From Intoshia linei (lineage: Eukaryota; Orthonectida; Rhopaluridae): a DNA stretch of 21,682 nucleotides. Below, piece by piece: positions 1 through 19,086 of this stretch. The position numbers and the translations under genes were made by a program. Location of the stretch: assembly GCA_001642005.1 (NCBI GenBank), contig LWCA01000629.1:1-21682 (forward strand), in the 5' to 3' direction. The notes under the pieces are model-generated. The model saw only the letters and a program-made list of their open reading frames with translations. It was not told the origin of the DNA and made no database searches. Every line of letters begins with the position of its first letter. Position 1 is the stretch's first letter.

Positions 1-98
1 CATACAACAGTAATTTAGAAAAACTTTAAATTGAAAAATATCGCATTTATATTTTACGGAACCCCTGGGTTCCGCGGAACACGGGTTGAGAACCACTG
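1..98 (-). mobile_element. hAT-type transposon terminus, cut by window edge
   Basis: Read on the minus strand from base 98, the sequence begins CAGTGGTTCTCAACC and continues into a C/G-rich stretch (GTTCCGCGGAACC-like), the usual look of the terminal inverted repeat of a hAT superfamily element. The 8 bases after it (99-106, TCATAAAG) would be the target duplication, but the other end lies outside the window so this cannot be confirmed. No transposase is visible here. Confidence 0.5.
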
Positions 99-1154
99 TC
101 ATAAAGAATAGTACCCATAATTAACAAAATGGTTGATAAATTTCGTTTTTTTTTGAACTAAAAAATAATCAAAAATTCTCTACACAATTAACATTATTAT
201 AACATGTATGTAAAATTTTTTGATATTTAAAAATGATTCTAGTAAAACTGACATTCTGAACCTTATTCACGATTTGAGCCTTCATTTTTTTATTTTGTAT
301 GGACCCTACCACAATTCAAAGAAAAATGGGATTTAGTTTTACAAGATTGAATATCATCAAAAATTGTATAACAAGGTGGGACACAATTTTTTACCCTCAG
401 GTTATATAACACATAATTTTTCAAATTGCGTTATTTATAAGATTAAAATGATTTACTGATGCATCAAAATTACAGTAGTTGATATACGCCGCATGTTTAC
501 AATAGCAATTTTACAATTATAAGTGAAGCTGTTCTAGTAGCCATTTTTCGTAAATTTCACCTTTGAAAACAAGTCGCAGTATGGATCACGAATTCCCAAA
601 CTCATTTTGCCTACCGTCCCCTTTTTAGCAATATATTTTCTCAACGCCCCCGTAAAAAATTTTTCGACAACGTCGTATATATATTTAAAAAGTTACTCAT
701 TATTCAATATTTAATAATTAAAAAATTGAGTTAATTAAACAAAATATATTCATTACTGTCACTTTTTATATCAGTGGATCCCAAACTTGCTATAAAAATA
801 TCCTCTTACAACCAAAAAATCCATCAACGCTTCATTCTATCCATCTAAAATCGTTTTTTGAGTATACAGTGTTTTTATAATCGTCCCCACCCCCTAACTG
901 AATTAATTGCTTCATGGGGGATATCCCCACTTTGGAAACCCTTATACATACTATGGATCAAAAATTTTATAAAACAGACTATACAATAATGGTCAATAAT
1001 ATAAAATTTAATTTAAATAAAAAATTTATAAAGCGAGTTGATTCTACTGTAATCGGAATGGGGTTATCAATCTCTAAGTGGTATAAAATTTTACAAATTA
1101 AAAATAAAGAGAGGATAATTCCTCTTTAACGTAACTTTTTATAAATAATTTATT
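99..1154. other. gene-poor AT-rich spacer with hAT-like remnants
   Basis: I find no convincing gene here. At about 577-955 there are pieces resembling hAT ends: TTCCCAAACT followed by CCGTCCCC near 592-622, CAGTGGATCCCAAACT at 772, and on the other side GATATCCCCACTTTGGAAACCC near 919-943, which reads as the inverted counterpart. No matching target duplication was found, so these are probably old, possibly nested copies. An open frame at 914-1129 starts inside this repeat and resembles no family I know. Confidence 0.35.
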
Positions 1155-1162
1155 CATTAAAA

Positions 1163-1613
1163 CAGTGGTTCCAGATTGGGGTCCAAAATTATATGCCTGG
1201 GTCCGTAAGATTCAAATAAAATATAGAACAATTTTGATCAAGTTTTGTTTATTTTTAAAGAAGAGTTTTTAATAATTATTACAGAGTTTCTAGATATTGG
1301 CAATTTATCCAAAGCCTAGACGACGGCTACATTATTATTTCAAAAATTCCACTTTTATTCCACCAGTAATAAAATTTAATAAAAAATACTATTTCAAGTC
1401 TTAGGGAAAAATTGACTTTTACCGAGATTTTTTTGAAAAATCAGATTTTACTAACCCTCAATTAAAAAATCCTCTTTTTCCAATATTTTTTTAAACTTCA
1501 ATTTTACTAAATCCTATGATAAAAAACCTTTAATTTTTTCATGTTTCCCTTGGGCCAAAGAAATAAATATTTTCAAATACGGGTTTCTACACTATTTGAA
1601 TCGGTTACCACTG
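1163..1613. mobile_element. Non-autonomous hAT element (451 bp) with 8-bp TSD
   Basis: The left end reads CAGTGGTTCCAGATT and the right end, on the opposite strand, CAGTGGTAACCGATT. The element is flanked on both sides by the identical octamer CATTAAAA (1155-1162 and 1614-1621), the 8-bp target duplication typical of hAT transposition. It has no open frame of useful length. Its right half (about 1400-1545) consists of a degenerate tandem repeat of roughly 29 bp (TTTTAC..AATATTTTTTT..AAAAATC). It is therefore a MITE-like derivative mobilised in trans. Confidence 0.8.
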
Positions 1614-1621
1614 CATTAAAA

Positions 1622-3247
1622 CAAAGAAAATATTTTTATTTTCATTCCATTTAACCTATATTTGCATTTCATTTCATATAATTAATAATCAACCATTATT
1701 ATCATCATTAATCAAGAAGAAAATAAAAATTTTTACGTGTCTAAAGCTTTTAATTTGAAACGAAAAAGCTTTAGTATAATCAAGATGCTAGTCATTTTAA
1801 AATTTAACGGAATTTTTGTACTTGAGAAAAATTCACAGTAATCATATTCCGTTAATCAGGATTTTTCCCGTTATAAAGGATTTCCGTTAAATAGGAATTA
1901 AACTATACATAAAAACACAATATTACTTCAATGTCTGTTTTAAATGAAGATGAAATCAATGATTTTATGCTCCAAAATGAATTTGATTTTATAATATAAA
2001 TTTTATGTACATTTTTTTTCAAAGTCTAAAATTTAATTTATATATTGATGCAAATGAAATATAATTACATTTTACAAGTTATATTATTAATTGACTGACC
2101 GCTATATATAATATATACTTAATAAATTATATAAGATAAGGATAATGATAATGCAATAGTATTCAACCGTTTTCGAGATACAGGCACCTAAATTTTGAGT
2201 TTTTGTGTAACCCATGAGTAAAATGTAATGAAAATATAAAGAAAATACACCCACTTTAATAATAGTAAAAAATGATTAATAATAAAGGTAACATCAAATC
2301 ATTATTACCATTTTCAGAACCCAGGGTCGAACCTACCTTACCGAAAGCCTCATCTAGTAGCTACAATAAAGAAAATAAAAATTACATTAATTTCAGAAAC
2401 AATATATTTCAGAAAATGTGAATCCATTTTCCGCATATCAATAATAACCCAAAATCCATATTTACTAGTAATATCGGTAGTAATTGATATAAAATATTGC
2501 AAGACTTTGTGTATTTTGTTATTTTTTTTGTCAATACAACTGTAATTTAAAAAAATCAGTGGACCGCCATTTTTATGGCGTGAGCCTAAATGAATTTTTT
2601 AATTTATAAAATTATTACAACCGATTTAAAAAAAACTTTAAACTAAAAAATGTTAAAAACCTGGCATTGAAGCAAAATTCTCATTTAAATCGTCATATAT
2701 GGCCAAATCCACAATCATAAATAATTTTTAAAATTAATTAAATAAAGTTGATTTAAAATTATTCAATCATAACCATATCATATGTTTTTGTACATTTTTT
2801 GATTTGGCCTATTTTTGTTTTTGTAATTTTCTACTTATAAACATTACATTTTATCTAATTTGGAAAATTGTACTTAATTTTAATTTCATTTTAGAAAATT
2901 TGACATGACATTTATTTTCATAATTTGATAGTGATACAATATGAAAAATAATGGTGTTTTATGGATGGATTGGATTAATTTTATTTGAGTAATGTCACGA
3001 GTATAAAAATAATGTAGCATTTATGGTAAATATCTAACACGCAATAGTTACTCAATGTTAGTGCAAATCTTTCGTAAAATGTAATACTAGAGTCCAGTTA
3101 CTGGACTTCAATAATTGGAATAGTGATCTGAATCATTAGTAACGTTATTTGGAAAATTAACTATATCTGTAAGAGTGATAATACATCTCTGTTGTCATAC
3201 TCGGAAGTTTTGAACGCAATATTTTTGATATCAATAACTGAAATCAA
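1622..3247. other. Upstream region of the helicase gene, no gene seen
   Basis: AT-rich sequence with no coding exon that I can support. At 1800-1910 the motif TTCCGTTA / CCCGTTATAAAGG is repeated in a style typical of the ends of Tigger/Jerky-like (pogo superfamily) elements, and a similar stretch (TAACGGAATTTTTGT) recurs near 6265 inside helicase intron 4, so both may be remnants of one family. At 2558-2590 a short hairpin (CGCCAT...ATGGCG) lies beside CAGTGGACC. The promoter of the helicase gene must lie near the right end, but I see no clear TATA box or initiator. Confidence 0.3.
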
Positions 3248-13403
<10,156 letters not shown>

Positions 13404-13482
13404 ACAGTAAATTGTATATAAATGAAAAATGTGTATATTAAATTGTTATGCGTTTCCGAGTTACTTTTTGTATTTATTAATA

Positions 13483-13864
13483 ATGACTGACGTTGTAGAT
13501 AAAGGCAAAGAATCTTTTAAAAAAATAGTTCATACATATCCTCTCATAATGGTACGTAAAAAGTACAAATAAAACTAAGATTTATTAGAGTAGTGACATG
13601 AATGAAGAAATGCAAAGTGAAGCAATGGAATTGTGTGTTACTGCTTCAGAAAAATTTTTAAACAACAATGAGGTATACATTTTATTTGTTATGATAAAAA
13701 TTTAGAACGCTGCTAAAATGATCAAAGAAGTAATGGACAAAAAATTCGGACCGTCGTGGCAAGTTGTTGTTGGAGAAGGGTATGGTTATGAAATTATGGC
13801 TTGTAAACACATGTACATGTTTTTCGGTGGATGTTCGGCCATACTATTATTCAAAATTTCTTAA
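13483..13864 (+). CDS. DNAL4: Dynein axonemal light chain 4 (LC8-type)
   Basis: LC8-superfamily light chain of axonemal dynein, which binds intermediate chains at the motor base and works in cilia and flagella. Three exons, 13483-13551, 13589-13672 and 13706-13864, separated by introns of only 37 and 33 bp, give 103 residues (the human protein has about 105). Recognisable blocks: YPLIM (19-23), SDMNEEM, MELCVTASEKF, NNNE at the exon 2 end, AAKMIKEVMDKKFG, W.VVVGEGYGYEI and FFGG near the C terminus. The region after GYGYEI is about two residues shorter than usual. The start is the first ATG of the frame, 79 bp after the helicase stop; the stop is 22 bp from the stop of the opposing TNFAIP8-like gene. 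All core residues look intact. Confidence 0.93.
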
Positions 13865-13876
13865 TTATGAAATGTA

Positions 13877-13888
13877 AATAAATTTATT
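13877..13888. terminator. Palindromic poly(A) signal serving two convergent genes
   Basis: The 12-bp perfect palindrome AATAAATTTATT supplies AATAAA on the plus strand 12 nt after the DNAL4 stop and AATAAA on the minus strand, where it overlaps the last two bases of the TNFAIP8-like stop codon TAA (13889-13887). No other canonical signal for the plus-strand gene lies between the two coding regions. Shared use is an inference from position. Confidence 0.6.
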
Positions 13889-14474
13889 AACTATCCATCA
13901 TATGATTCATAGAATCTACAAGTTTATTGACATAATTTTGATACTTTACATCTTCTTGAATCTCTTTGTCGGTTGTGCGGTATAATTTGTAAAAAAACTG
14001 ACTAGATGTAAAATAGTTGAAAGTATCTTGAATACGAGAAATTGTTTTTTTGGTAACATGCCTTTCAATGATAAATAAAAGCACATTTTCAGTATCTTTT
14101 AATTCTTTAATTAAATATCTTTCATCGTAAGTGTATGGAATTGAAGAATATGTTAACAAAGTCAGAATTAATCTATTAAATCTGTCTTGCAACATTTCAA
14201 TATTTTCCAATTCTTGAGTATTGAATTTATTCACATTACTACCTCCGTTGCGTACTATTAGTGTGTATTTTAGTGAAATTTTTATAATATTTCTTATCAA
14301 TTTTTCAGCACGTTTTTTTGAAGTGTCCATTTTTATCAATCCGTATAATGATTTCAAAAATTTTGTCTCAGTTTCGCTTGAAAGTGCCGTAATGATTGAT
14401 TTTGTTGCCATACTAGTCAAAATCTTTTTTTCTAACTTAAATATTGTAGATTTTATGTCGAAATTTTCAGACAT
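13887..14474 (-). CDS. TNFAIP8 (TIPE) family protein
   Basis: Intronless 195-residue protein. TIPE proteins are all-helical cytosolic proteins with a hydrophobic cavity that bind or transfer phosphoinositides and modulate cell death and NF-kB/AKT signalling. Family signatures along the sequence: KKILTSMATKSIITAL (about 16-31), a LYGL/KKRAEKLIRNIIKISLK helix (43-70), then LILTLLTYSSIPYTYD (102-117), NVLLFIIERHVTKK (129-142), F.YF.S..FF..LYR (152-165), and a C-terminal V..MN.M helix. Length is close to vertebrate members (185-200). The orientation is opposite to both neighbours: tail to tail with DNAL4, head to head with SURF1. It cannot be assigned to a particular vertebrate paralogue (TNFAIP8, L1, L2, L3). 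No defects are seen. Confidence 0.9.
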   Translation of the reverse strand: MSENFDIKSTIFKLEKKILTSMATKSIITALSSETETKFLKSLYGLIKMDTSKKRAEKLIRNIIKISLKYTLIVRNGGSNVNKFNTQELENIEMLQDRFNRLILTLLTYSSIPYTYDERYLIKELKDTENVLLFIIERHVTKKTISRIQDTFNYFTSSQFFYKLYRTTDKEIQEDVKYQNYVNKLVDSMNHMMDS

Positions 14475-14812
14475 TTTTTAAACGTGTAATATTTTAATAT
14501 GGAATATTAATACTATAGAAATTTTAGGATTTTTACGTCATTTTTGTCATAAAAATATAACAATAGACTTGTAATATATTTATATCACTACATAATTTAA
14601 TTTAAATATTGGCGTCGCAAACTGAATTCCAAATTTGCCAGTAAAATGGGCAATTTGAAGGTGTCAAGTTTTACAAGCATGGAAGAGTAAAGTTAAGGTC
14701 CATTTGATAGTTACAGGTCTGATTGGATTCGACAATCGTATTATATTGTGCAGGGGTACCTAAAGTTCAAAAATATTTAAACATTTTGGATATTTCTTTT
14801 AAAATAAAGTTG
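14475..14812. promoter_or_regulatory. Divergent promoter region, TNFAIP8-like / SURF1
   Basis: These 338 bp separate the start codons of the two divergent genes and should hold both promoters and 5' UTRs. Sequence is AT-rich with no clear TATA box. The frame upstream of the SURF1 start stays open for 30 codons but has no ATG, which supports the start at 14813. Confidence 0.4.
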
Positions 14813-15841
14813 ATGAACAATTCAAGACTCTTTTTTAAAAGATATTTCGGTAAGGACACAAGCTTGCTGGTATCCAAGTATTTTAATACAATTTATTATC
14901 AATTAGTTGGTACCATTCACATTTTTTTGTTTGGGATCTTGGCAAGTGCATAGATTACAATGGAAGAAAAATTTAATTAAAAATTTGAAGGAAAAAAGTC
15001 AAATCATATTAGACAGTCTACCAGAGTATGATTAAATACGAGTGGCAACTCATATAAAATTTAATCTATACATTTTTTATTAGGATATATCAAGAAAAAT
15101 ATGATCTGACCCGTGTGCCAATATCCGGACATTTTGTTTATGATGTTGATGCAATAATAATGAAACCAAAATTTTTAAAATATAAAACCATGGAAGAAGA
15201 ATTTTCGGACGAAAAAAAAAAAATTGGCGGCCATTTAATCAATGCTTTTCAAACAGATGACGGGTTTAGATATTTCTAATTTCATAATTGATTGATAGAC
15301 GCAGAATTATTGTAAATAGAGGTTGGATATCAAATGAAAATTGTAAACAAAAAAACCATGCAAAATTTATAGTACAGTACATTTATTTATAATTTGTTAC
15401 CACATGATAGAACAAGGATAAAGTAAAATTCATTGGCAGAATTCGTGGCAGCCAAAAGGTTTTAAGTCACTTTTTATGTTTTTTTAAATTGTAGAGCGTT
15501 TGCGGAACATATAATAACCCAGAATCGAATATTTGGACATTTAGAATCATATCTGAAATTTCCAAAAAACTAAAAACCGAACAAATGTACATCGAAATCG
15601 ATGGTAGTTTATTTTAAAAATTCAAGATTGAACGTTAATTTCATCTTTTAAATATTTAGAATATTGTGAAACTGAACCAATTGGAGCCCAAATGTTGACA
15701 AAATTACGCAACAGACACTTGGAATATGTATTCACGTGGTATGGGTTAGCCATTGGTACTTTTGTTTATTTTATAAAAAACCGTCAAATTCAATTATCAA
15801 ATTTAAAAACAATTTACTCTAAATTCAACAAAAAAATGTAA
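14813..15841 (+). CDS. SURF1: SURF1, cytochrome c oxidase assembly factor
   Basis: Inner mitochondrial membrane protein needed for early assembly of cytochrome c oxidase. Seven exons: 14813-14869, 14907-15025, 15084-15263, 15299-15371, 15411-15458, 15495-15603, 15660-15841; introns 37, 58, 35, 39, 36 and 56 bp; total 768 nt, 255 residues (human about 300). The N-terminus (MNNSRLFFKRYFGK) is basic and hydrophobic, fitting a mitochondrial presequence. Membrane segment 1 ends in the family hallmark LGSWQVHRLQWK (28-39). Then VPISGHF, IIVNRGW, the FIGRIRG strand, EPIGAQ, and TWYGLAIGTFVYFI (about 221-234) as membrane segment 2. The conserved G.WQ, GHF, VNRGW and TWYGL motifs are present. The loop before VNRGW is shorter than in vertebrates. 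Divergent from the TNFAIP8-like gene and 11 bp tail to tail with the next gene. Confidence 0.93.
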
Positions 15842-15852
15842 TTACAATTATA

Positions 15853-16126
15853 TTAAACAATTATTTGACTTTCCAAAAGTGGAACAATTTCATCTGTCTT
15901 GTTCTTTTTTTCTTCTTTAATGATTGGTTCTATTACATTTAGTTTCATAGAAGGTCGAATTAGTACATTGTTTTTAATTTTGCAACAGTTTAGTATATCT
16001 AAATTAAAATAATCATCGTAAAATCAAAGTGGCACCATCGTCATCTTTTTCTAATCCAAAAATAACTTGGAAGTTTCCTGCATAAAAATGTCTTAATAGG
16101 GTTTGAGCTGTACAACTAATTTCATC
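15853..16126 (-). CDS. 3' exons of an unidentified spliced gene
   Basis: On the minus strand, 16126-16036 is preceded by an acceptor (TTTAG) and encodes DEISCTAQTLLRHFYAGNF...GLEKDDD; a 37-bp intron (16035-15999, GTGCCA...TTTAG) joins in frame to 15998-15853, which encodes ILNCCKIKNNVLIRPSMK, an acidic/basic tail and a TAA stop. Intron length and TTTAG ending are the same as in neighbouring genes, which is the main reason to believe it. Without the splice the frame is broken. I do not recognise the family. The 5' exons were not found; a mariner fragment and other repeats occupy the DNA upstream. The stop lies 11 bp from the SURF1 stop. Confidence 0.45.
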
Positions 16127-16211
16127 CTAAATTAAATATAATTGAAAAATGTATATATAAATTTGATTTTATTATTAAATTAATATTATTATTACATTTT
16201 ATAACAACCAG

Positions 16212-16685
16212 TTGTGTACTCCAAAACCTTCCCTCATGGAAAAAAGGTTATGGTGGGATATTAAGGACGTAATGTTTTATGAATATCTTAAAAATAATGA
16301 AACGATTAATTCTGATAAATATTGTGAACAATTTGAAAAATTGAACCTAGCTATCGAAATAAAAAATACTAGAATGTTCAATAGGGGTAAAATAATATTG
16401 TATCATGACAATGCTAAACCACATACTTCTAAAAAGACTCGTAATTTTTGAAGGGACTTGAATTATGAAGTATTAGCGCACCCAACATATTCACCAGACA
16501 TTGCACCTTCAGACTACCATCTTTCCAGATACATGAGTAACTATTACCAAGACAAAAAATACAATTCAATTCAAGAATTAAAATTGGACATAGATGATTT
16601 ATATCTTTGTAAATATAAACTCAACTTCAAAACTATGTCAAAAGTCTTATTTTTACTAGGTGAACATGTAATGTTTTGTAATTAA
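16212..16685 (+). pseudogene. mariner transposase, C-terminal catalytic fragment
   Basis: A single frame with one internal TGA (16449-16451) encodes KPSL...LWWDIKDVMFYEYL, then INSDKYCEQ, HDNAKPHTSKKT and HPTYSPDIAPSDYHL. The last two blocks carry the second and third catalytic Asp; counting the stop codon as a residue there are exactly 34 positions between them, the DD34D spacing of mariner. The N-terminal DNA-binding domain, the first Asp region and the C-terminal consensus (..Y..) are missing or degraded. No terminal repeats were found. It lies upstream of the unidentified minus-strand exons, perhaps inside one of that gene's introns. Confidence 0.85.
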
Positions 16686-17270
16686 TTTTATCAGCTCCTA
16701 TGCTACATTTTTTTGGTTTAATTGCCAATCCATGATATAATTGATATAAAATTTCAAAAACAATTTTCAAATTTAATTAATCTACAAAAATGTTAGTTTA
16801 ACCTCCTTCATAACTTTTAAAAGATTATGGTCAATTTAGACAAAACGTGGAAAGTTGCATTGCCCATTTTGAATGTTTTATAATGATTGGAGATAGAAAT
16901 TTAAAGTTGAATGATGAAAATATAATGTTGAGATATACTGTAGCGAAGCTGTTCGGAAAAACCCGCCAGACAAATGATTTTAAGATTGGGATGATTGAAA
17001 GAAAGAATGTCAACTTCTACAGAAGGAACGTGATTTATTAACTAAAGAATGCCATTTGTTACAGAAAGAGTTTGATAGTAAAGAATGAAATATAAAGCAT
17101 TTGATTCAAAATAAAGTGGACCATCAAGATAAAGAGAATAATAAAGAAGTTTGATATCAATCATCATATCAAAATAAAGATTGGAATTTAAAATCTCCGT
17201 AATAAAATTATTGTTACCTATTGATATTAGGGGAAAATGTCGCGTATCTACCGGTAAAATAATTGATAAT
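16686..17270. other. Spacer with first copy of the 80-bp repeat
   Basis: No gene seen. Bases 16927-16978 are a partial copy (about 52 bp) of the repeat also found at 17271-17350 and 19007-19086. Short open frames on both strands at 16831-17041 overlap one another and resemble nothing. Confidence 0.4.
16927..16978 (+). repeat. 80-bp repeat, copy A (partial)
   Basis: Shares GTTGAGATATA.TGTAG.GAAGCTGTTCGGAAAAAC..., ending at AAATGAT, with copies B and C. The last 28 bases of the full repeat are absent here. Confidence 0.75.
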
Positions 17271-17350
17271 GTTGAGATATATTGTAGTGAAGCTGTTCGG
17301 AAAAACAGACGCCAGACAAATGATAGGGGGCAAATCGTAAACACAACTAG
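17271..17350 (+). repeat. 80-bp repeat, copy B, left of the MULE
   Basis: Runs from GTTGAGATATATTG to AAACACAACTAG and ends 6 bp before the first base of the predicted MULE terminus (17357). It is in the same orientation as copy C and differs from it by only a few substitutions. Confidence 0.8.
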
Positions 17351-17355
17351 GCAAG

Positions 17356-17385
17356 CGGACAACTCGTCTACAAGCGAGTTGTCCG
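17356..17385. repeat. Perfect hairpin at the left end of the MULE
   Basis: CGGACAACTCG (17356-17366) and CGAGTTGTCCG (17375-17385) are exact inverse complements around an 8-nt loop. The arm resembles the outermost bases of the MULE right end, so this may be a duplicated, inverted terminus. Confidence 0.7.
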
Positions 17386-17452
17386 AAACTCGCCGAAAAT
17401 TATACCTCGAAAAATAAACAAATGTTCATTTAATTAATTTTTTACCATCAAA

Positions 17453-18719
17453 ATGATTGAATTTAAATTTCTTAAAAGTCAGAGATAACATTCTTTTGTA
17501 TGAAAACCATATGTACAACAAAGACAGATTAACAGACAATCAAAAAACACGATGGAGATGCAGAAAAAGATCCTGTAGAGGTGCTTTAATTATTAACGAG
17601 CAACATAATATTATTAGAAGAGTTAACCACAATCACCAACCTGAAAGTAATGCTTTCATATAATCTTTCGAACTCAAGTGTAAGCTTAAAAATAGTGCCA
17701 GGGAATCGATGGATAAATCACTAAACGTTGTATTGAATTCCATTAAAAGCGTATCTGATGATGTTATTCAAAAACTTCCGAAAGATGATTCATTAGTTAA
17801 GACTGTAAATCGAGTAAGAAATAAAGACATTCCAGTATTTATTCCATCGATTCCCATCATTCCTAAAAGTTTGTGGAACAATGAGAGGTGAAAAATTTTA
17901 CAAAAATCGAAAATTTGGGTTGTAGATAGTACTTTTTTGAGTAGACCAAATGGATTTGAACAAATATTAACAGTAATGGGAAAGTATTTAGGAAAATTTA
18001 GTCCTTGTGCTCATGGTTTTTTAGCCAATAAAAGACAAATATGTTATGAAGATTTTTTTACTGGACTTGAAAAACTATCAAATTTCACTCCAGAAAATAT
18101 TATAGTTGATTTTGAAAAATTATTAATAAATGCCTTGACGTTATCATTTGGTACAGCTAAAGTTTCCGGTTGTAATTTCCGCTTCGGACAAATGATTTGA
18201 AGACGTGTCCAAAATGAAGAATTAGCTGTAGCTTACAAAGAAAAGGCTTGGCAATATCAATTTATTAAGAGGTGTTTAACCTTGTCTTTTATTCCTGAAA
18301 ATGACGTTTTGATATATTCTGAAAAAATATTTTTCAATTATCAGTCACAGGATAAAAATGATTCAAATTTGGAAAATTTTTTTAAGTACTTTAAAAAGCA
18401 ATTCATCCCTTTCAATGAACCACACAGGCCTAGTTATGATATAAGATTCTGGTCATGTTTTAATAGAATCATCAATTCAATTCCTAGAACTTCAAATGTT
18501 ATTGAATCATGGCATAAGGTTTTAAATAGCAATTTTTCTGTTGTTCATCCCAATCTTGCCATTCTTATTAAAACTCTTTCTAATATGGAACTACAATTTT
18601 ATTTTAATGTAGTACAAAGGAAAGCGGGTAAAGGAATTGAAATAACAGGAACTAATTTTAAGAAAGGAGAAAATTATTTCAATGCACTTAAAAGTTTTAC
18701 TTGTTTTAAATGTAAATAA
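17453..18719 (+). pseudogene. FLYWCH zinc finger / MULE transposase, inactivated
   Basis: About 420 codons. From ATG 17453 the start MIEFKFLKSQ leads into a one-base frameshift near 17480, after which a single frame runs to the TAA at 18717-18719 with in-frame stops at 17661 (TAA), 17889 (TGA) and 18198 (TGA). The FLYWCH finger is at the N-terminus: LLYENHMY, WRCRKRSC, then HNH. A linker with KLPKDDSLVKTVNRVR follows, as in animal MULE proteins. The catalytic domain shows WVVDSTFL with the first Asp, the VDFEKLLINA block with the second, and the C..F.FGQ.I block, then RFWSCFNRI, IPRTSNVIESWHK and HPNLAILIK. Overall architecture matches animal MULE transposases; the nonsense mutations make it non-coding now. 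The third TGA falls where relatives often have Trp. Confidence 0.9.
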
Positions 18720-18743
18720 ATTTATTTATAAAAGGGCCGTTAA

Positions 18744-18899
18744 TATTCGCAGCCGGATAGTGTAAATTTTTTATATTAATTATATATAATGTTGATTCAA
18801 GACTCTTAACCAAGTAAAATTAAATCTATATAAATCAGCCATGTGTGAACGATAATTTCAATATATTTAAACTGAATCTACACTATCCGGCTGCGAATA
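18744..18899. mobile_element. 156-bp MITE-like hairpin element
   Basis: Bases 18744-18764 and 18879-18899 are an exact 21-bp inverted repeat containing CGCAGCCGGATAGTG, strikingly GC-rich against the AT-rich interior. A partial extra copy of the arm (CCGGCTGCAAATA, 18920-18932) follows immediately. It has no coding content and lies between the MULE transposase and the MULE right end. Confidence 0.65.
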
Positions 18900-19006
18900 A
18901 CATTTTAAAATAGCCGTAGCCGGCTGCAAATAGACACTTCCTATAAAAGATCATTAAATTTATCTTAATATTTATTCATAAATTTTCGGCGAATTGTCCC
19001 TATCCG

Positions 19007-19086
19007 GTTGAGATATACTGTAGCGAAGCTGTTCGGAAAAACAAACGCAAAACAAATGATAGGCGGCAAATCGTAAACACAACTAG
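19007..19086 (+). repeat. 80-bp repeat, copy C, right of the MULE
   Basis: Runs from GTTGAGATATACTG to AAACACAACTAG, beginning 7 bp after the predicted MULE right end (18999). It is a direct, not inverted, counterpart of copy B. Confidence 0.8.

Larger units (their letters stand above)
17357..18999 (+). mobile_element. MULE (Mutator-like) element with short terminal repeats
   Basis: The left part contains GGACAACTCG and CTCGCCGAAAATTA (17389-17402); the right end, read in reverse, is GGACAATTCGCCGAAAATTT (from 18999). These form a short, imperfect inverted repeat enclosing a FLYWCH/MULE transposase and a small inverted-repeat insertion (18744-18899). No convincing 8-10 bp target duplication was found (only CTA is shared), so the exact borders are tentative. 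Confidence 0.5.

Noticed and set aside
914-1129. 71-codon open frame as a gene (weakly PC4-like near ISKWYKIL)
   Set aside because: It begins inside a hAT-like end, lacks the PC4 core motifs and has no supporting context.
2318-2345. tRNA T-loop-like sequence GGGTCGAACCT
   Set aside because: No acceptor stem, anticodon arm or D arm can be formed around it.
14221-14481. Plus-strand open frame of 86 codons
   Set aside because: It is the antisense of the TNFAIP8-like coding region, whose minus-strand translation matches the family along its whole length.
16831-17417. Overlapping short frames on both strands near repeat copies A and B
   Set aside because: Both strands are open, the translations match no family, and part of the sequence is the non-coding 80-bp repeat.
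16449-18200. Reassignment of TGA to Trp, suggested by in-frame TGA codons in the mariner and MULE frames
   Set aside because: The intact host genes (helicase, DNAL4, TNFAIP8-like, SURF1) use TGG for Trp and have no internal TGA; the TGA codons occur only in decayed transposons, one of which also has TAA and a frameshift.
17271-19086. LTR retrotransposon, from direct repeats flanking an ORF
   Set aside because: The repeats are only 80 bp, lack TG...CA ends, and the enclosed ORF is a MULE transposase with no gag or reverse transcriptase.
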